Shown here piece after piece: positions 44,036 to 52,804 of a DNA stretch of 64,000 nucleotides. The translations under genes and the position numbers were made by a program. The notes beneath the pieces are model-generated. The model searched no databases. It saw only the letters and a program-made list of their open reading frames with translations, and was not told the origin of the DNA. Numbering within the stretch: the stretch's first letter is position 1; every line of letters begins with the position of its first letter. The stretch is from the NCBI GenBank assembly GCA_934444735.1, contig CAKSDE010000008.1:1-64000 (forward strand), read 5' to 3'. This DNA is from an uncultured Clostridia bacterium (lineage in GTDB: Bacteria > Bacillota > Clostridia > UBA1381).

Positions 44036-44473
44036 ATGATTTATACGGTGGGAGAAATGGCAAAGAAAGTCGGAGTTGCGTCTTCGACTCTAAGATATTA
44101 TGATAAGGAAGGCATTTTGCCTTTTATAGAGAGAAGTGCGGGAGGAAAACGGATATTCAAGGATTCGGATATGGAATGGCTGTCTATAATAGAGTGTCTG
44201 AAAAAGACAGGTATGCCTATAAAAGAAATAAAAAAATTTGTTGATTGGTGTATTGAGGGGGATTCTACCATAGATAAGCGTCTGGAGCTGATAGATAAGC
44301 AGCGGGAGGAAGTCCTAAAACAGATGGAACAGTTAAAAAGTACGCTTGAAACGCTTGACTATAAGCACTGGTATTATGAAACGGCAAAAAAAGCAGGTAC
44401 CTGCGATATACATAAGCATATGAAAACGGAGGATATACCGCCAAGGTTTCAAAAAAGAGGAAGAAGGGATTAA
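44036..44473 (+). CDS. MerR-family regulator (NmlR/AdhR-like)
   Basis: A 145-residue MerR-type activator. The N-terminal winged helix (IYTVGEMAKKVGVASSTLRY at 2-21) is followed by a dimerising coiled coil (about 75-115) and a short C-terminal tail with Cys and His (AGTCDIHKHM). A single Cys54 in IIECLKKTGM occupies the place of the thiol sensor of NmlR/AdhR regulators, which respond to reactive aldehydes. It is divergent from the CMD-cupin/alcohol dehydrogenase operon, whose promoter carries the expected dyad. Its own promoter region is interrupted by the MITE-like insertion. The ribosome site is GGGAG. Confidence 0.9.
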   Translation: MIYTVGEMAKKVGVASSTLRYYDKEGILPFIERSAGGKRIFKDSDMEWLSIIECLKKTGMPIKEIKKFVDWCIEGDSTIDKRLELIDKQREEVLKQMEQLKSTLETLDYKHWYYETAKKAGTCDIHKHMKTEDIPPRFQKRGRRD

Positions 44474-44474
44474 A

Positions 44475-44765
44475 ATGGCATCGACAAAAGAATATCGGGA
44501 TTTTATATTAGAACTCCTGCAAGGAAACATCACGTCACGCGAGATGATGGGAGAGTATCTTTTGTACCGCGACGGCATTTTGTTCGGCGGTATTTATGAT
44601 AACAGGCTTTTGGTAAAGATCACCGGGGAAAATAAAAAATATAATATGCCGGAGCAGCTGCCGTATGACGGCGCAAAGCCTATGTATATGCCGGAGAATG
44701 CGGAGGATACCGAGCTTTTGAATAAAATAATAGACGATACCTGCAAAAGCTTGAAGAAAAAGTGA
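44475..44765 (+). CDS. TfoX N-terminal domain protein
   Basis: A 96-residue protein consisting only of the TfoX-N fold (FILELLQGNITSREMMGEYLLYRDG; FGGIYDNRLLVKIT; the C-terminal ENAEDTELLNKII helix). The start is one base after the stop of merR, so the two are cotranslated. Stand-alone TfoX-N proteins are common in Firmicutes and have no proven role; they should not be equated with the competence activator TfoX/Sxy, which has a second domain. A weak hairpin (44858-44875) follows. Confidence 0.87.
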   Translation: MASTKEYRDFILELLQGNITSREMMGEYLLYRDGILFGGIYDNRLLVKITGENKKYNMPEQLPYDGAKPMYMPENAEDTELLNKIIDDTCKSLKKK

Positions 44766-44903
44766 TATGAGTAAATTTGCCCTCTGAAAGCATTTTTTGA
44801 GAATAAACAATTTTTTTGCTTCAGAATGTTATGATTTTTTACTAAAATATTCGACAGGATTCTTGAAAAAGAATCTATTTTATACAAAATTCGCAAATGC
44901 GTA

Positions 44904-44932
44904 TTGACTAAAAATTATTATAATGATATAAT
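44904..44932 (+). promoter_or_regulatory. Promoter of the XRE/ImmA pair
   Basis: TTGACT (44904-44909) and TATAAT (44927-44932) with a 17-bp spacer. Transcription would start near 44940, giving a leader of about 158 nt. Confidence 0.75.
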
Positions 44933-44942
44933 ATAACATAAG

Positions 44943-44992
44943 GGGTGGAGACTGTATTAAGGTATATCTTAGTAGACCCCCTCTTTTTTTAA
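44943..44992 (+). promoter_or_regulatory. Hairpin with T-run at the start of the XRE leader
   Basis: GGGGT pairs with ACCCC and ATTAAG with CTTAGT around the loop GTATAT; CTCTTTTTTT follows. It begins within about ten bases of the predicted transcription start, so it may be an attenuator or the 3' end of a very short RNA. The rest of the leader (44993-45097) shows nothing I can support. Confidence 0.5.
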
Positions 44993-45097
44993 AGAAAAAA
45001 AGAGAAATACAGATTTCTGATTTAGACGGGATGGACAGTGTCGTCGGGTATTAAAAAAGTGAGTGGAAGTAATATTTTAGAATCGGAGGAATTGCAC

Positions 45098-45520
45098 ATG
45101 AAAGAGAAAAAATTAAAAGTAAGAACTGATTTTCCAAAAGAGAAGTACACAACACTTATGGCGGAAAGTCTTCCTACACTCAGAATGCGTTTGGGCTTGA
45201 ATCAGGATGAGCTTGCAGAGCTTATCGGAAGTTCACGTCAGATGTTAAGCCTTATTGAAAGGAAAATCCGCCCTATGATGTGGGACACATTTATGAGCAT
45301 AATGTATATTTTCAGAAGTAATGATGAAACACGCGACATGCTGATTTTCATGGGATTATATACAGATGAATTGATTCAGTTCATGAATGTTTCCGCAGAT
45401 GAGACTCTTACGGTGAAGAGAATTGCGGCATTCGGCGGCAATGAGGCTTCGGCGGAGGATGAGGTTCAGAAAAGAACGCGTGCAGCTTTGGAGAAGGCGC
45501 TCCAAGAGCTTTCAAAATAA
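45098..45520 (+). CDS. XRE-family helix-turn-helix protein
   Basis: A 140-residue protein. A short basic N-terminus is followed by an XRE/Cro-type HTH at about residues 25-85 (LRMRLGLNQDELAELIGSSRQMLSLIE) and an acidic C-terminal helix. I use ATG 45098 (MKEKKLKVRT), which has GGAGG 8 nt upstream. It precedes an ImmA/IrrE-type metalloprotease gene, the pairing seen in ImmR/ImmA systems where the protease cleaves the repressor on stress. A 15-bp hairpin lies between the two genes. Confidence 0.85.
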   Translation: MKEKKLKVRTDFPKEKYTTLMAESLPTLRMRLGLNQDELAELIGSSRQMLSLIERKIRPMMWDTFMSIMYIFRSNDETRDMLIFMGLYTDELIQFMNVSADETLTVKRIAAFGGNEASAEDEVQKRTRAALEKALQELSK

Positions 45521-45532
45521 AGATATTTAGTT

Positions 45533-45575
45533 GATATGGCGCAAAGAGTTTCTTTGCGCCATATCGGATTTTTAA
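45533..45575 (+). terminator. Hairpin between XRE and ImmA genes
   Basis: A perfect 15-bp inverted repeat (45533-45547, 45551-45565) with a 3-nt loop is followed by GGATTTTT. The T-run is short, so termination may be partial and set the ratio of regulator to protease. Confidence 0.7.
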
Positions 45576-45590
45576 AGAGTGGGGTTTTTA

Positions 45591-46253
45591 ATGAACATCA
45601 TAAAACGCAAAGCGAATGATCTTTGCAGCAAATTTAATGTAAAGGTTCCGTCTGTGAGTGTTCTGGAGAAAATGCTTGAAAGCCTTGGTTTTACGATTAT
45701 TGAATTTAATCCTTTTTCAAACGATGAGAATACATCGCTTTTGATTTCGGCTTTGGATTTGACGCGCGAGACATCGGTGCATAAGGCTTTTACATATCAT
45801 GACAGCGATTATCGCCTGGTTTTTATTCAAAATCATCTTTCCGACAAGGAAAAGGCAGTGCTTTTGGCTCATGAAATCGGACATATAGAATGTGGACATA
45901 TGGGCAAAAACGTGATTATGGGGCAGGGAATAACCGATGAATGGGAGGCAAATGAATTTTCCCATCATCTGCTTTCGCCCGATTTGTCAGATAAGGCGGT
46001 AAGGGTTATAAAAAAGCATAACGGCAGAATCGTTATGATAACATCAACAGTCGTACTGGCGGCGGCTATGTTCTTTGCAGGGTATGCATTTTGGGGTACA
46101 CAGTCGGGTGCGTATTATGTCACGCCGAGCGGTGCAAAATATCACAGAAAAGATTGTATGTACGTAAAAGGCAGAACGGATATAAGAAAGATATCCAAAG
46201 AGGAAATGAAATCTTATTCGCCGTGCAAAGTATGTTTACCGGATAAAAAATAG
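45591..46253 (+). CDS. ImmA/IrrE-family metallopeptidase, membrane-anchored
   Basis: A 220-residue protein. The N-terminal zinc-peptidase domain has H94-E-I-G-H98 and a downstream acidic ligand region DEWEANEFSHHLL. Unlike plain ImmA it continues into one membrane helix (about 142-162), then a small C-terminal domain YHRKDCMYVKG...YSPCKVC with three cysteines and a histidine, likely a zinc site. I use ATG 45591; a GTG four codons earlier is possible. It pairs with the upstream XRE protein. No integrase or phage genes are near, so it is probably a chromosomal stress pair. Confidence 0.83.
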   Translation: MNIIKRKANDLCSKFNVKVPSVSVLEKMLESLGFTIIEFNPFSNDENTSLLISALDLTRETSVHKAFTYHDSDYRLVFIQNHLSDKEKAVLLAHEIGHIECGHMGKNVIMGQGITDEWEANEFSHHLLSPDLSDKAVRVIKKHNGRIVMITSTVVLAAAMFFAGYAFWGTQSGAYYVTPSGAKYHRKDCMYVKGRTDIRKISKEEMKSYSPCKVCLPDKK

Positions 46254-46286
46254 TTGCAAAAATATTTTTGCAACTATTTTTTATCC
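46241..46286. terminator. 46-bp perfect palindrome, bidirectional terminator
   Basis: Two perfect 23-bp arms meet without a loop (46241-46263, 46264-46286). They include the ImmA stop codon and give T-runs on both strands. It separates the convergent ImmA and AraC genes. Confidence 0.85.
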
Positions 46287-46304
46287 AATGAAATAACGTG
46301 AATT

Positions 46305-47165
46305 TTATTCATTCATATTTTTATACATAATATTAAAGTCGGGCAGCTCTTTTTTCTCAAATAACATTTTTTTATACTCCGACGGAGAAACTCCGATATA
46401 TTTCTTGAACATTTTCGCAAAATAAGAATAGTTATTAAAGCATGACATCTGGAATACGTCGTGAACGGAATATGAGTGAATTTTCAAATAATTGCACGCA
46501 TCGGCGCATCTTAAAAAGTTTATATAATCTATTGCCGAATATCCCGTGATTTGCTTGAATTTGCGCTGAAAATGATATTTGCTCAAGCCTGCCTGCAAAG
46601 CCAACTTATCAATCGTGATTTTTTCATTTAAATGAGATTTTATATACCCTATGGCAAGATTGATGTCGTAGGTTGCGCCAGCACCTGTGAAGTTGGATAC
46701 TCTGCGGTGCGAATGGTGCTCAATCAGGTGAACCGTAAATTCAAGAAGAGCCGCGCTGATACGTGCTTGGCGCAGCGGATCGGTTATATTTTTATTTGAA
46801 TTATACATCAGCAGTAATTTTTCCTTTAAAAAATCATCGGCAAAATGATTGTCGAAAACATAGTTTTGTATATCAATTCCGTTTTGATTGCAGAAATCAT
46901 TTGAAATCTGAATATTGTAAAAAGACAGACCCGACGGATTACCGGTGGCATTATGCAGGCAATTCGAGTTTATAACACAAAACTCATCTTTTTTTATAGG
47001 GATCTGCAAAAAGTCGCTTTTGACATATCCGCTGCCCTCAACAGCAAAAATAAGTTCAATGTTTTCATGCCAGTTTTCGGAAAGTATTGTTGTATATATT
47101 GTGGTTTCCCAAAAGGTTACGGGAAGTCCCGGAGTCATAATCGGCTCATAGCGTATGTTCGGCAT
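46305..47165 (-). CDS. AraC-family transcriptional regulator of locus B
   Basis: A 286-residue AraC regulator. The N-terminal cupin-like sensor (WHENIELIFAVEGSGYV, KDEFCVINSNCLHNA) spans about 1-150. The C-terminal double HTH spans about 175-275, with KITIDKLALQAGLSKYHFQR and a signature NNYSYFAKMFKKYIGVSPSE. It is divergent from the locus B operon and by position should control it. A 36-bp palindromic insertion lies about 30 bp upstream of its start codon, in its 5' untranslated region or promoter. The start has AGGAG upstream. Confidence 0.9.
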   Translation of the reverse strand: MPNIRYEPIMTPGLPVTFWETTIYTTILSENWHENIELIFAVEGSGYVKSDFLQIPIKKDEFCVINSNCLHNATGNPSGLSFYNIQISNDFCNQNGIDIQNYVFDNHFADDFLKEKLLLMYNSNKNITDPLRQARISAALLEFTVHLIEHHSHRRVSNFTGAGATYDINLAIGYIKSHLNEKITIDKLALQAGLSKYHFQRKFKQITGYSAIDYINFLRCADACNYLKIHSYSVHDVFQMSCFNNYSYFAKMFKKYIGVSPSEYKKMLFEKKELPDFNIMYKNMNE

Positions 47166-47196
47166 TTTTTTAGTTCTCCTATTTAAAAATATACAC

Positions 47197-47232
47197 TGGC
47201 TAATTGGAAAACGTTAGTTTTACAATTACCTA
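47197..47232. repeat. 36-bp palindromic insertion with 12-bp direct repeats
   Basis: A 36-bp imperfect palindrome (ends TGGCTAATTGG and CAATTACCTA) flanked by identical 12-bp direct repeats (47185-47196, 47233-47244). All but its first four bases match the last 32 bp of the 214-bp element (43976-44007) exactly. Its two ends correspond to those of the left 36 bp of that element. Confidence 0.8.
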
Positions 47233-47331
47233 AAAAATATACACAATAAATTAAGCGTTTTGATACTGTTTAGATATTAAAAATAACATACAAAATAGCA
47301 TTTTAAGAGTAGTGTATAGCATTATTGTGTG

Positions 47332-47360
47332 TTGACGATGGATATTTTATATTATATAAT
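47332..47360 (+). promoter_or_regulatory. Promoter of locus B operon
   Basis: TTGACG (47332-47337) and TATAAT (47355-47360) with a 17-bp spacer, about 45 bp upstream of the start codon. Confidence 0.75.
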
Positions 47361-47405
47361 AACTTTAAAGGAAAGTCAATATCAAAAAACAGGAGGCTTG
47401 AAATA

Positions 47406-49967
47406 ATGAAGAAATGTTTATCGCTGATTTTATCTTTTTCAATGTTATCGGCGCCGGCAGTCAGTGTTTGTGCGGAAGAAAAATGTGAATTTTATGTTGA
47501 TGCAAAAGCCGCAGAGGGCGGTACCGGGAGCATTGGCAGCCCGTTTTCGAGCATTGCGGAGGCGCAAGCGGCAGTACGTGCTTTAAAAAAGAACGGCACA
47601 TACCCTAAAGGCGGTGTTACCGTTACAATCAGGGGCGGAAATTATACCGTAGCCGATGCAATCACATTCGGCAAAGAGGACAGCGGAGAGAACGGCGCAC
47701 CGGTTGTATACCGTGCATATCCGCTTGAAGAGGTAAACATTGTCGGCGGTACGGAGCTTAATCTGGGAGATTGCAAAATAAGCGACAGCAGCGCAATCCC
47801 AAGCAGCGCAAAAGGCAAGGTTTACTCATATAATCTGCGTGATAATAATATTGCGGCATATGATAAGCTGTACGTTACGGGACACAGTATATGGGCGCTG
47901 AGTGAGAATTGGCCCGAGATTTCATTAGAGCCGCTTTCGACTCCCGAGGTGTTTTATAATGATGAAGTCACAACGGTTGCAAGATACCCGAACGGTGATG
48001 AATATTTGCGGGTGGGAGCTGTTAAAAACGACGGATATCTCAGGGATAAAAATAATGTGCCGCCTCTAAAAGACGCGCCGACTATGATTTTCGGTGTAAA
48101 TGTTTCTCAAGAGAGGCTTGAGAATTGGAGCAGGGAATCGGACGGCTGGATGTTCGGATATTGGCGCTATGACTGGTCGGATCAGACAACCCCGATAAAG
48201 AAGGTCAATACTTCGGATATGACGGTTGAGTCGGAATACCCGTCAGGCTTCGGCTGTGTTGAGGGACAGAGATTTTATGTGTACAACATGATGTGCGAGT
48301 TGGATTCACCGGGAGAATGGTTTTACGATAAAAACACAGGCGAATTTTACATATACCCAAAAGACAATAACCCGGAGAGCAGAATTTTATTGGGGTTTTC
48401 TTCAAATAATCTGATAAGAATGCAAAATTGCAGCAATATCGAGATACGCGACTTGAATTTTGCGGGGACGAGAAGCAGTGGTATATCCGTATTGGATTCG
48501 GAGAACATTAAGCTTTTCGGAAATACCGTAAAAAACGTGTCGGGTAACGGAATAAACGTATACACATCTAAAAATATTACAATTGACAGCTCGCATATTT
48601 ATAATGTCGGCGGAAGAGGAATTGCGGCAGAATGCGGAAATGAGCAAACGCTTGAGCCGGGGAATGTGCTTGTTACAAATAACTGGATCCATAATTTCGG
48701 GCGCTTGAATAAAACCTATTACGGAGCGCTGACAATAAGCGGCTGCGGAAATACCGCAAGATTTAACACTTTTTATGACGGGCCGCACCTGGCGATCCAG
48801 TTCAGCGGTCTGGAGCAGACGATAGAGTATAACGACATATCGAATGTTTTAAAAGAGGCGGCGGATATGGGTGCCTGCTATACGGGACGAAGTCTTGTAA
48901 AGCGCGGAACGGTTCTGCGCGGGAATATCATTCATGATATAAATTCAAACTCGGATCATTCGGGACAATATGGAATATATCTTGATGACGTGCAGAGCGG
49001 TGTGTCGGTTGTGCAGAATTTATTCTATAATATTGATGGCTCGGGAGTATTCGTAAACGGCGGAAGAGATAATACCGTTACCGATAATGTGTTCGTAAAC
49101 AATAAATCAAGCTCAATTTTGGTGTCGGCGATCGGAGTCGGCTACGGAATAGGGTACTTGCCGAATCTCGGGATACCCGATATAAGCAATTACAAGCCGA
49201 ATGAAGCGTATATGAAATTCCCGCACTTAGCAGAGCTTGCAGAAGATGATAATCCGGTAGCACCGAAGTATAATGTTGTAAAAGACAATGTAAGCTGCAA
49301 GGTGGGAAAGATTATTGATTTGCAGCCGATGTCAACCGGTGTTACGGTGGCAATGATGAAGAATTGGTCGGAATATGATGACGGCATCACGGTCGGAATG
49401 AATGTATTTGAAGATCCCGATAACGAAAACTATAAGATTACGGCAGATTTGAGTAAAAAATTGCCGGGCTTTGAAACGGTAGACTACAATAAAGCCGGGC
49501 TTATAACGTCAAGACTGAAAAACACACTTTCTGATGATGCTGTAGTTCTCTCGGTCGGAAAACCGTGCGCGTATGTAAACTGGAATAAAAAGCTTATAGA
49601 TGAAAATAACATTGATATTACACCAAAAATCAAGGATAATCTTACATATGTGCCGATAAGATTTTTAGGCGAGATGCTCGGTGCCGATGTGGACTATAAT
49701 GACGGAAAAATCGTTATCGAATATAACGGTAAAAAGCTTGAATTGGAAAAAGACAGCGATAAAGCGGTAATTGACGGTGCGGAAATTACCTTGCCGGGCG
49801 CGTGCTTTATAGAAAATTCGAGAACGCTTGTACCGCTCCGCTCAATAAGCGATCTTTTCGGGAAAAAGGTTTTCTGGGACGATTCGGGCGTGATAGTAAT
49901 AAGCTCAAAGGATATGGAAGATTTGCTTGACGAGGATATGATTCAAAATCTTTCCGACAGACTTTAA
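47406..49967 (+). CDS. Secreted GH141-like beta-helix enzyme with stalk domain
   Basis: An 853-residue exported protein, started at ATG 47406 (MKKCLSLILSF, AGGAGG upstream; signal peptide to about 24). The beta-helix at about 28-700 opens FYVDAKAAEGGTGS and carries VARYPNGDEYL, MMCELDSPGEWF, DMGACYTGR (Asp487) and GIYLDDVQSG (Asp527), the same motif order as in locus A. Residues about 720-840 are a stalk (Cu-amine-oxidase-N-like) domain with YVPIRFLGEMLGADV and LVPLRSISDLFGKKV, probably a wall-proximal or interaction module. It is first in the locus B operon. Confidence 0.82.
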   Translation: MKKCLSLILSFSMLSAPAVSVCAEEKCEFYVDAKAAEGGTGSIGSPFSSIAEAQAAVRALKKNGTYPKGGVTVTIRGGNYTVADAITFGKEDSGENGAPVVYRAYPLEEVNIVGGTELNLGDCKISDSSAIPSSAKGKVYSYNLRDNNIAAYDKLYVTGHSIWALSENWPEISLEPLSTPEVFYNDEVTTVARYPNGDEYLRVGAVKNDGYLRDKNNVPPLKDAPTMIFGVNVSQERLENWSRESDGWMFGYWRYDWSDQTTPIKKVNTSDMTVESEYPSGFGCVEGQRFYVYNMMCELDSPGEWFYDKNTGEFYIYPKDNNPESRILLGFSSNNLIRMQNCSNIEIRDLNFAGTRSSGISVLDSENIKLFGNTVKNVSGNGINVYTSKNITIDSSHIYNVGGRGIAAECGNEQTLEPGNVLVTNNWIHNFGRLNKTYYGALTISGCGNTARFNTFYDGPHLAIQFSGLEQTIEYNDISNVLKEAADMGACYTGRSLVKRGTVLRGNIIHDINSNSDHSGQYGIYLDDVQSGVSVVQNLFYNIDGSGVFVNGGRDNTVTDNVFVNNKSSSILVSAIGVGYGIGYLPNLGIPDISNYKPNEAYMKFPHLAELAEDDNPVAPKYNVVKDNVSCKVGKIIDLQPMSTGVTVAMMKNWSEYDDGITVGMNVFEDPDNENYKITADLSKKLPGFETVDYNKAGLITSRLKNTLSDDAVVLSVGKPCAYVNWNKKLIDENNIDITPKIKDNLTYVPIRFLGEMLGADVDYNDGKIVIEYNGKKLELEKDSDKAVIDGAEITLPGACFIENSRTLVPLRSISDLFGKKVFWDDSGVIVISSKDMEDLLDEDMIQNLSDRL

Positions 49968-49990
49968 ATATGAAACGGGGGTAAAAAATA

Positions 49991-52804
49991 ATGAAGAAAA
50001 TTGCCTTTATTCTTTCAGCGGCGCTTTTTCTTAATATAAATACATTTGCAATGCCTAAAGACAGTTTTACCTTTGCAGATGAGGACTTTGAAGAATATGC
50101 CGAAGGGACAAAGCTTTCGGAAACAGGAAGCGAAGGGTTAACCGTAAAAGACGAAACAGCGGGCGACAGCGTTACAATCGAAAAGGATCCGATAAGCGGA
50201 ACAAATGCGGTAAGGATAAAACAAGCGCATCAGGAGCCTTCCAAAAATTCAAATCCCGAAACGGGCTTTACTATTTCGTTTGATCCGATTACGCAGGGCA
50301 TTGCAGAGGTAGGATTTTCGATAAGAGCGGAATCTTTTCCGGCGCTTTTTAATAATGCTTTTGTACTTACATCAACGGGATCGAGAGTAGGGACGTACTA
50401 TCACTACAAGGATTCCCTGTTTATAAACGGGATGGGAAATTATCTTACAACGCTCGGTGCGGACAGTTATGTTAAATTTAATATAAAGTTTGACTTTACA
50501 AACAATAAATATCAGGTTGTGACAACAAAAAACGGCAGAGATACTGTATTTGATGCAAAGGCAACGCTTGATAATATTTCGGCGGTGAGCTTTCTTATAG
50601 CGGCAAATTGGCGCGACGGCTCGGACGGATGGATAGACAAAAGCGATAAAGATGCGGTATATTGGATAGATGATGTTTATGTCAGACAACAAGGTGTATC
50701 ACTCGTAAAATTCATGCCGGAAAAAGAGGCGGATATTGACGCGGATATTACTGCCGAATTTAATGTAGGTATATCGGAAACGAGTGCCAAAAGCAATATT
50801 TCGGTTCTTGAAAACGGTAGTTTGATTGAAAATGATAAATATGAAATTGCGGTTGATGATAAGACTGTGAAGATTCTGCCTTTATCGGGACTCGAATATA
50901 ACAGTGAGTACAAAGTTGTAATCAAAAAGGGATTACAGTCAACAGAGGAGAATTATCTGCCGACGGCGCAGGATAATGAGTATACATTCAGAACAAAAAG
51001 AATGTTCGGTAAAATCGAAAATCTCGAGGACGGCGGTGTTTACTCAAAAATAACACCCATCTTGCCGAAAAATGAAAAAGGAGAAATTTCGGCAATGCTC
51101 ACGCTCCCGGACGGTACAGAGAGCGAATTTACGGCAGGTACGGAAATAACCGAGCTCGGAGATTACATTCTGAGCGTTACCGGAACAGATTTAAAAACCC
51201 AAAAAACACAGACCGATATATATAAATTCAGCGTAGTAGGAGAAGTGGCACCGACTGCGGAAGATGTAAAAATAAGCATTGACGGAGATATAGCGGCTGA
51301 TTCGGTTTTGTCGGGAAGTTATATTTATAAAGATATAAATGATAAGCCCGGAGAGGAAAAGGAAGGAAAGAGCAAGTATAAATGGTATGCAGCGGATTCT
51401 GAGGACGGCGTGTTTGAGCCGATTGACGGTGCAGACGGTATGGAATATAAGATTGGCGAAAACGACTTAAATAAGTATTTTAAGTTTTCGGTTACACCGG
51501 TATCGACCGAGGCACCGTATGAGGGCGAAGAGGTGATGAGCGGGATATTTACAGGATTTTTCCTGCCCGAGGTGCAAAATGTAAAGATTATCGGTGAGGC
51601 AAAAGAGGACAGCATTTTGAGCGCGGAATTTGACTATATCGATAGAAATAATCAGGACAAAAAAGAAGAAAAATATGCGTGGTATAAAAGTACCGATTTG
51701 GGAAAGACATACACAAAAATCGGAGAAGAAAGCACGTATAAAGTAACAAGGAACGATACCGACTGCATCATAAGAGTCGGAGTTACGCCCGAAAAATCAA
51801 CGGCGACAGGAAAGGAAAGCTACAGCGCACCTATATACGGACTTATGAAACCGACGGTAAAAGATGTGAAGATTTCGGGAGAGGCTAAGGTCGATCAGAC
51901 AATTTTCGTTACATATAATTATGAGGATTTAAACGGCGATGAGGTTAAGTGCTCGGTAAAATGGTATGTTGACGGAAAATTTGAGTCGGACGGTGAGAGT
52001 CTGACGCTTACATCTTCTATGTCGGGTGATAAGGTGTATGCGGAGGTTACGCCTGTTTCGGAAAATTATCCGTATAACGGAGATGCGGTAAAAAGTGATA
52101 GTGTAACTGTTTCGCCAAAACCTGCAAAAGGCGGAACGGGCGGAACAAAGGGCGGCGGAGGAGCAGCATATACACCGCCGCAAAAAGAACCCGAAAAAAG
52201 CGACGACGGTAAAAAGCCCGATGAGAAGCCTACCGGCGATACGAATGAGGAAAAGGAAATTTTTACGGATATTTCGGAACACTGGGCGAAAGAGCAGATC
52301 CTTAAAATGTATGAAAAAGGCATAGTAAACGGCATGGGGGATAAAAAGTTTTTGCCGGACAGCAGTATTACAAGAGCGCAGTTTGCGGCGATGATATCAA
52401 AAGCATTTCCGGATAGAGAAAAGATCAGAGATGTTGAATTTGATGATGTTAAAAGCGATAAATGGTATCATGATGCGGTAAAAGATGCTGCTGATAAAGG
52501 TATGATGTCAGGATCAAACGGATTTTTCAGACCTGACGATAAGATAACCAGAGAGGAAATATGCGTGGCAATTGCCAATATCTGCACGGTTGACGGTGAG
52601 TATAGCGATGCCGGGTTTGCAGACGGCGAGGATATATCGGCATGGGCAAAGAATGCGGTTAATTTTGCAAAAGCATCGGCATTGGTGAGCGGAAAAGGCG
52701 ATAACCTATTTAAGCCGAAGGATAACGCGACAAGAGCGGAATCGCTGGTAATCATTTTGAGGGTATTGGAGAATAGTGAGGTGGAACATGAACAAGTTCA
52801 ATAA
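49991..52804 (+). CDS. SLH-anchored multimodular surface protein
   Basis: A 937-residue exported protein (signal peptide about 1-20). Residues about 25-235 are a ConA/jelly-roll-like module (EDFEEYAEGTKLSE, GDSVTIEKDP, NPETGF, VYWIDDVYV) that is also present three times in the 1671-aa protein downstream. An SbsA/Big_5-like Ig domain follows (about 236-335), then three Ig-like repeats of about 95 aa (about 420-705, each starting P-x-V/A-x-D/N-V-K-I), a Gly/Lys/Pro-rich linker, and three SLH domains (about 756-935; ITRAQFAAMI, ITREEICVAI, ATRAESLVII). It should sit on the wall and present the ConA-like module to a glycan. Confidence 0.86.
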   Translation: MKKIAFILSAALFLNINTFAMPKDSFTFADEDFEEYAEGTKLSETGSEGLTVKDETAGDSVTIEKDPISGTNAVRIKQAHQEPSKNSNPETGFTISFDPITQGIAEVGFSIRAESFPALFNNAFVLTSTGSRVGTYYHYKDSLFINGMGNYLTTLGADSYVKFNIKFDFTNNKYQVVTTKNGRDTVFDAKATLDNISAVSFLIAANWRDGSDGWIDKSDKDAVYWIDDVYVRQQGVSLVKFMPEKEADIDADITAEFNVGISETSAKSNISVLENGSLIENDKYEIAVDDKTVKILPLSGLEYNSEYKVVIKKGLQSTEENYLPTAQDNEYTFRTKRMFGKIENLEDGGVYSKITPILPKNEKGEISAMLTLPDGTESEFTAGTEITELGDYILSVTGTDLKTQKTQTDIYKFSVVGEVAPTAEDVKISIDGDIAADSVLSGSYIYKDINDKPGEEKEGKSKYKWYAADSEDGVFEPIDGADGMEYKIGENDLNKYFKFSVTPVSTEAPYEGEEVMSGIFTGFFLPEVQNVKIIGEAKEDSILSAEFDYIDRNNQDKKEEKYAWYKSTDLGKTYTKIGEESTYKVTRNDTDCIIRVGVTPEKSTATGKESYSAPIYGLMKPTVKDVKISGEAKVDQTIFVTYNYEDLNGDEVKCSVKWYVDGKFESDGESLTLTSSMSGDKVYAEVTPVSENYPYNGDAVKSDSVTVSPKPAKGGTGGTKGGGGAAYTPPQKEPEKSDDGKKPDEKPTGDTNEEKEIFTDISEHWAKEQILKMYEKGIVNGMGDKKFLPDSSITRAQFAAMISKAFPDREKIRDVEFDDVKSDKWYHDAVKDAADKGMMSGSNGFFRPDDKITREEICVAIANICTVDGEYSDAGFADGEDISAWAKNAVNFAKASALVSGKGDNLFKPKDNATRAESLVIILRVLENSEVEHEQVQ

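Noticed and set aside
44475..44765. Competence regulator TfoX/Sxy
   Set aside because: Only the N-terminal domain is present and the organism appears to be a Firmicute; stand-alone TfoX-N proteins are not linked to competence.
45098..46253. XRE/ImmA pair as the immunity region of a prophage or integrative element
   Set aside because: No integrase, excisionase, structural or conjugation genes and no attachment-site duplication are visible around it.
43794..47232. 36-bp palindromic repeats as a CRISPR array
   Set aside because: Only three units are present, they are not regularly spaced, there are no unique spacers between them, and no cas genes are in the window. Their flanking direct repeats point to insertions.
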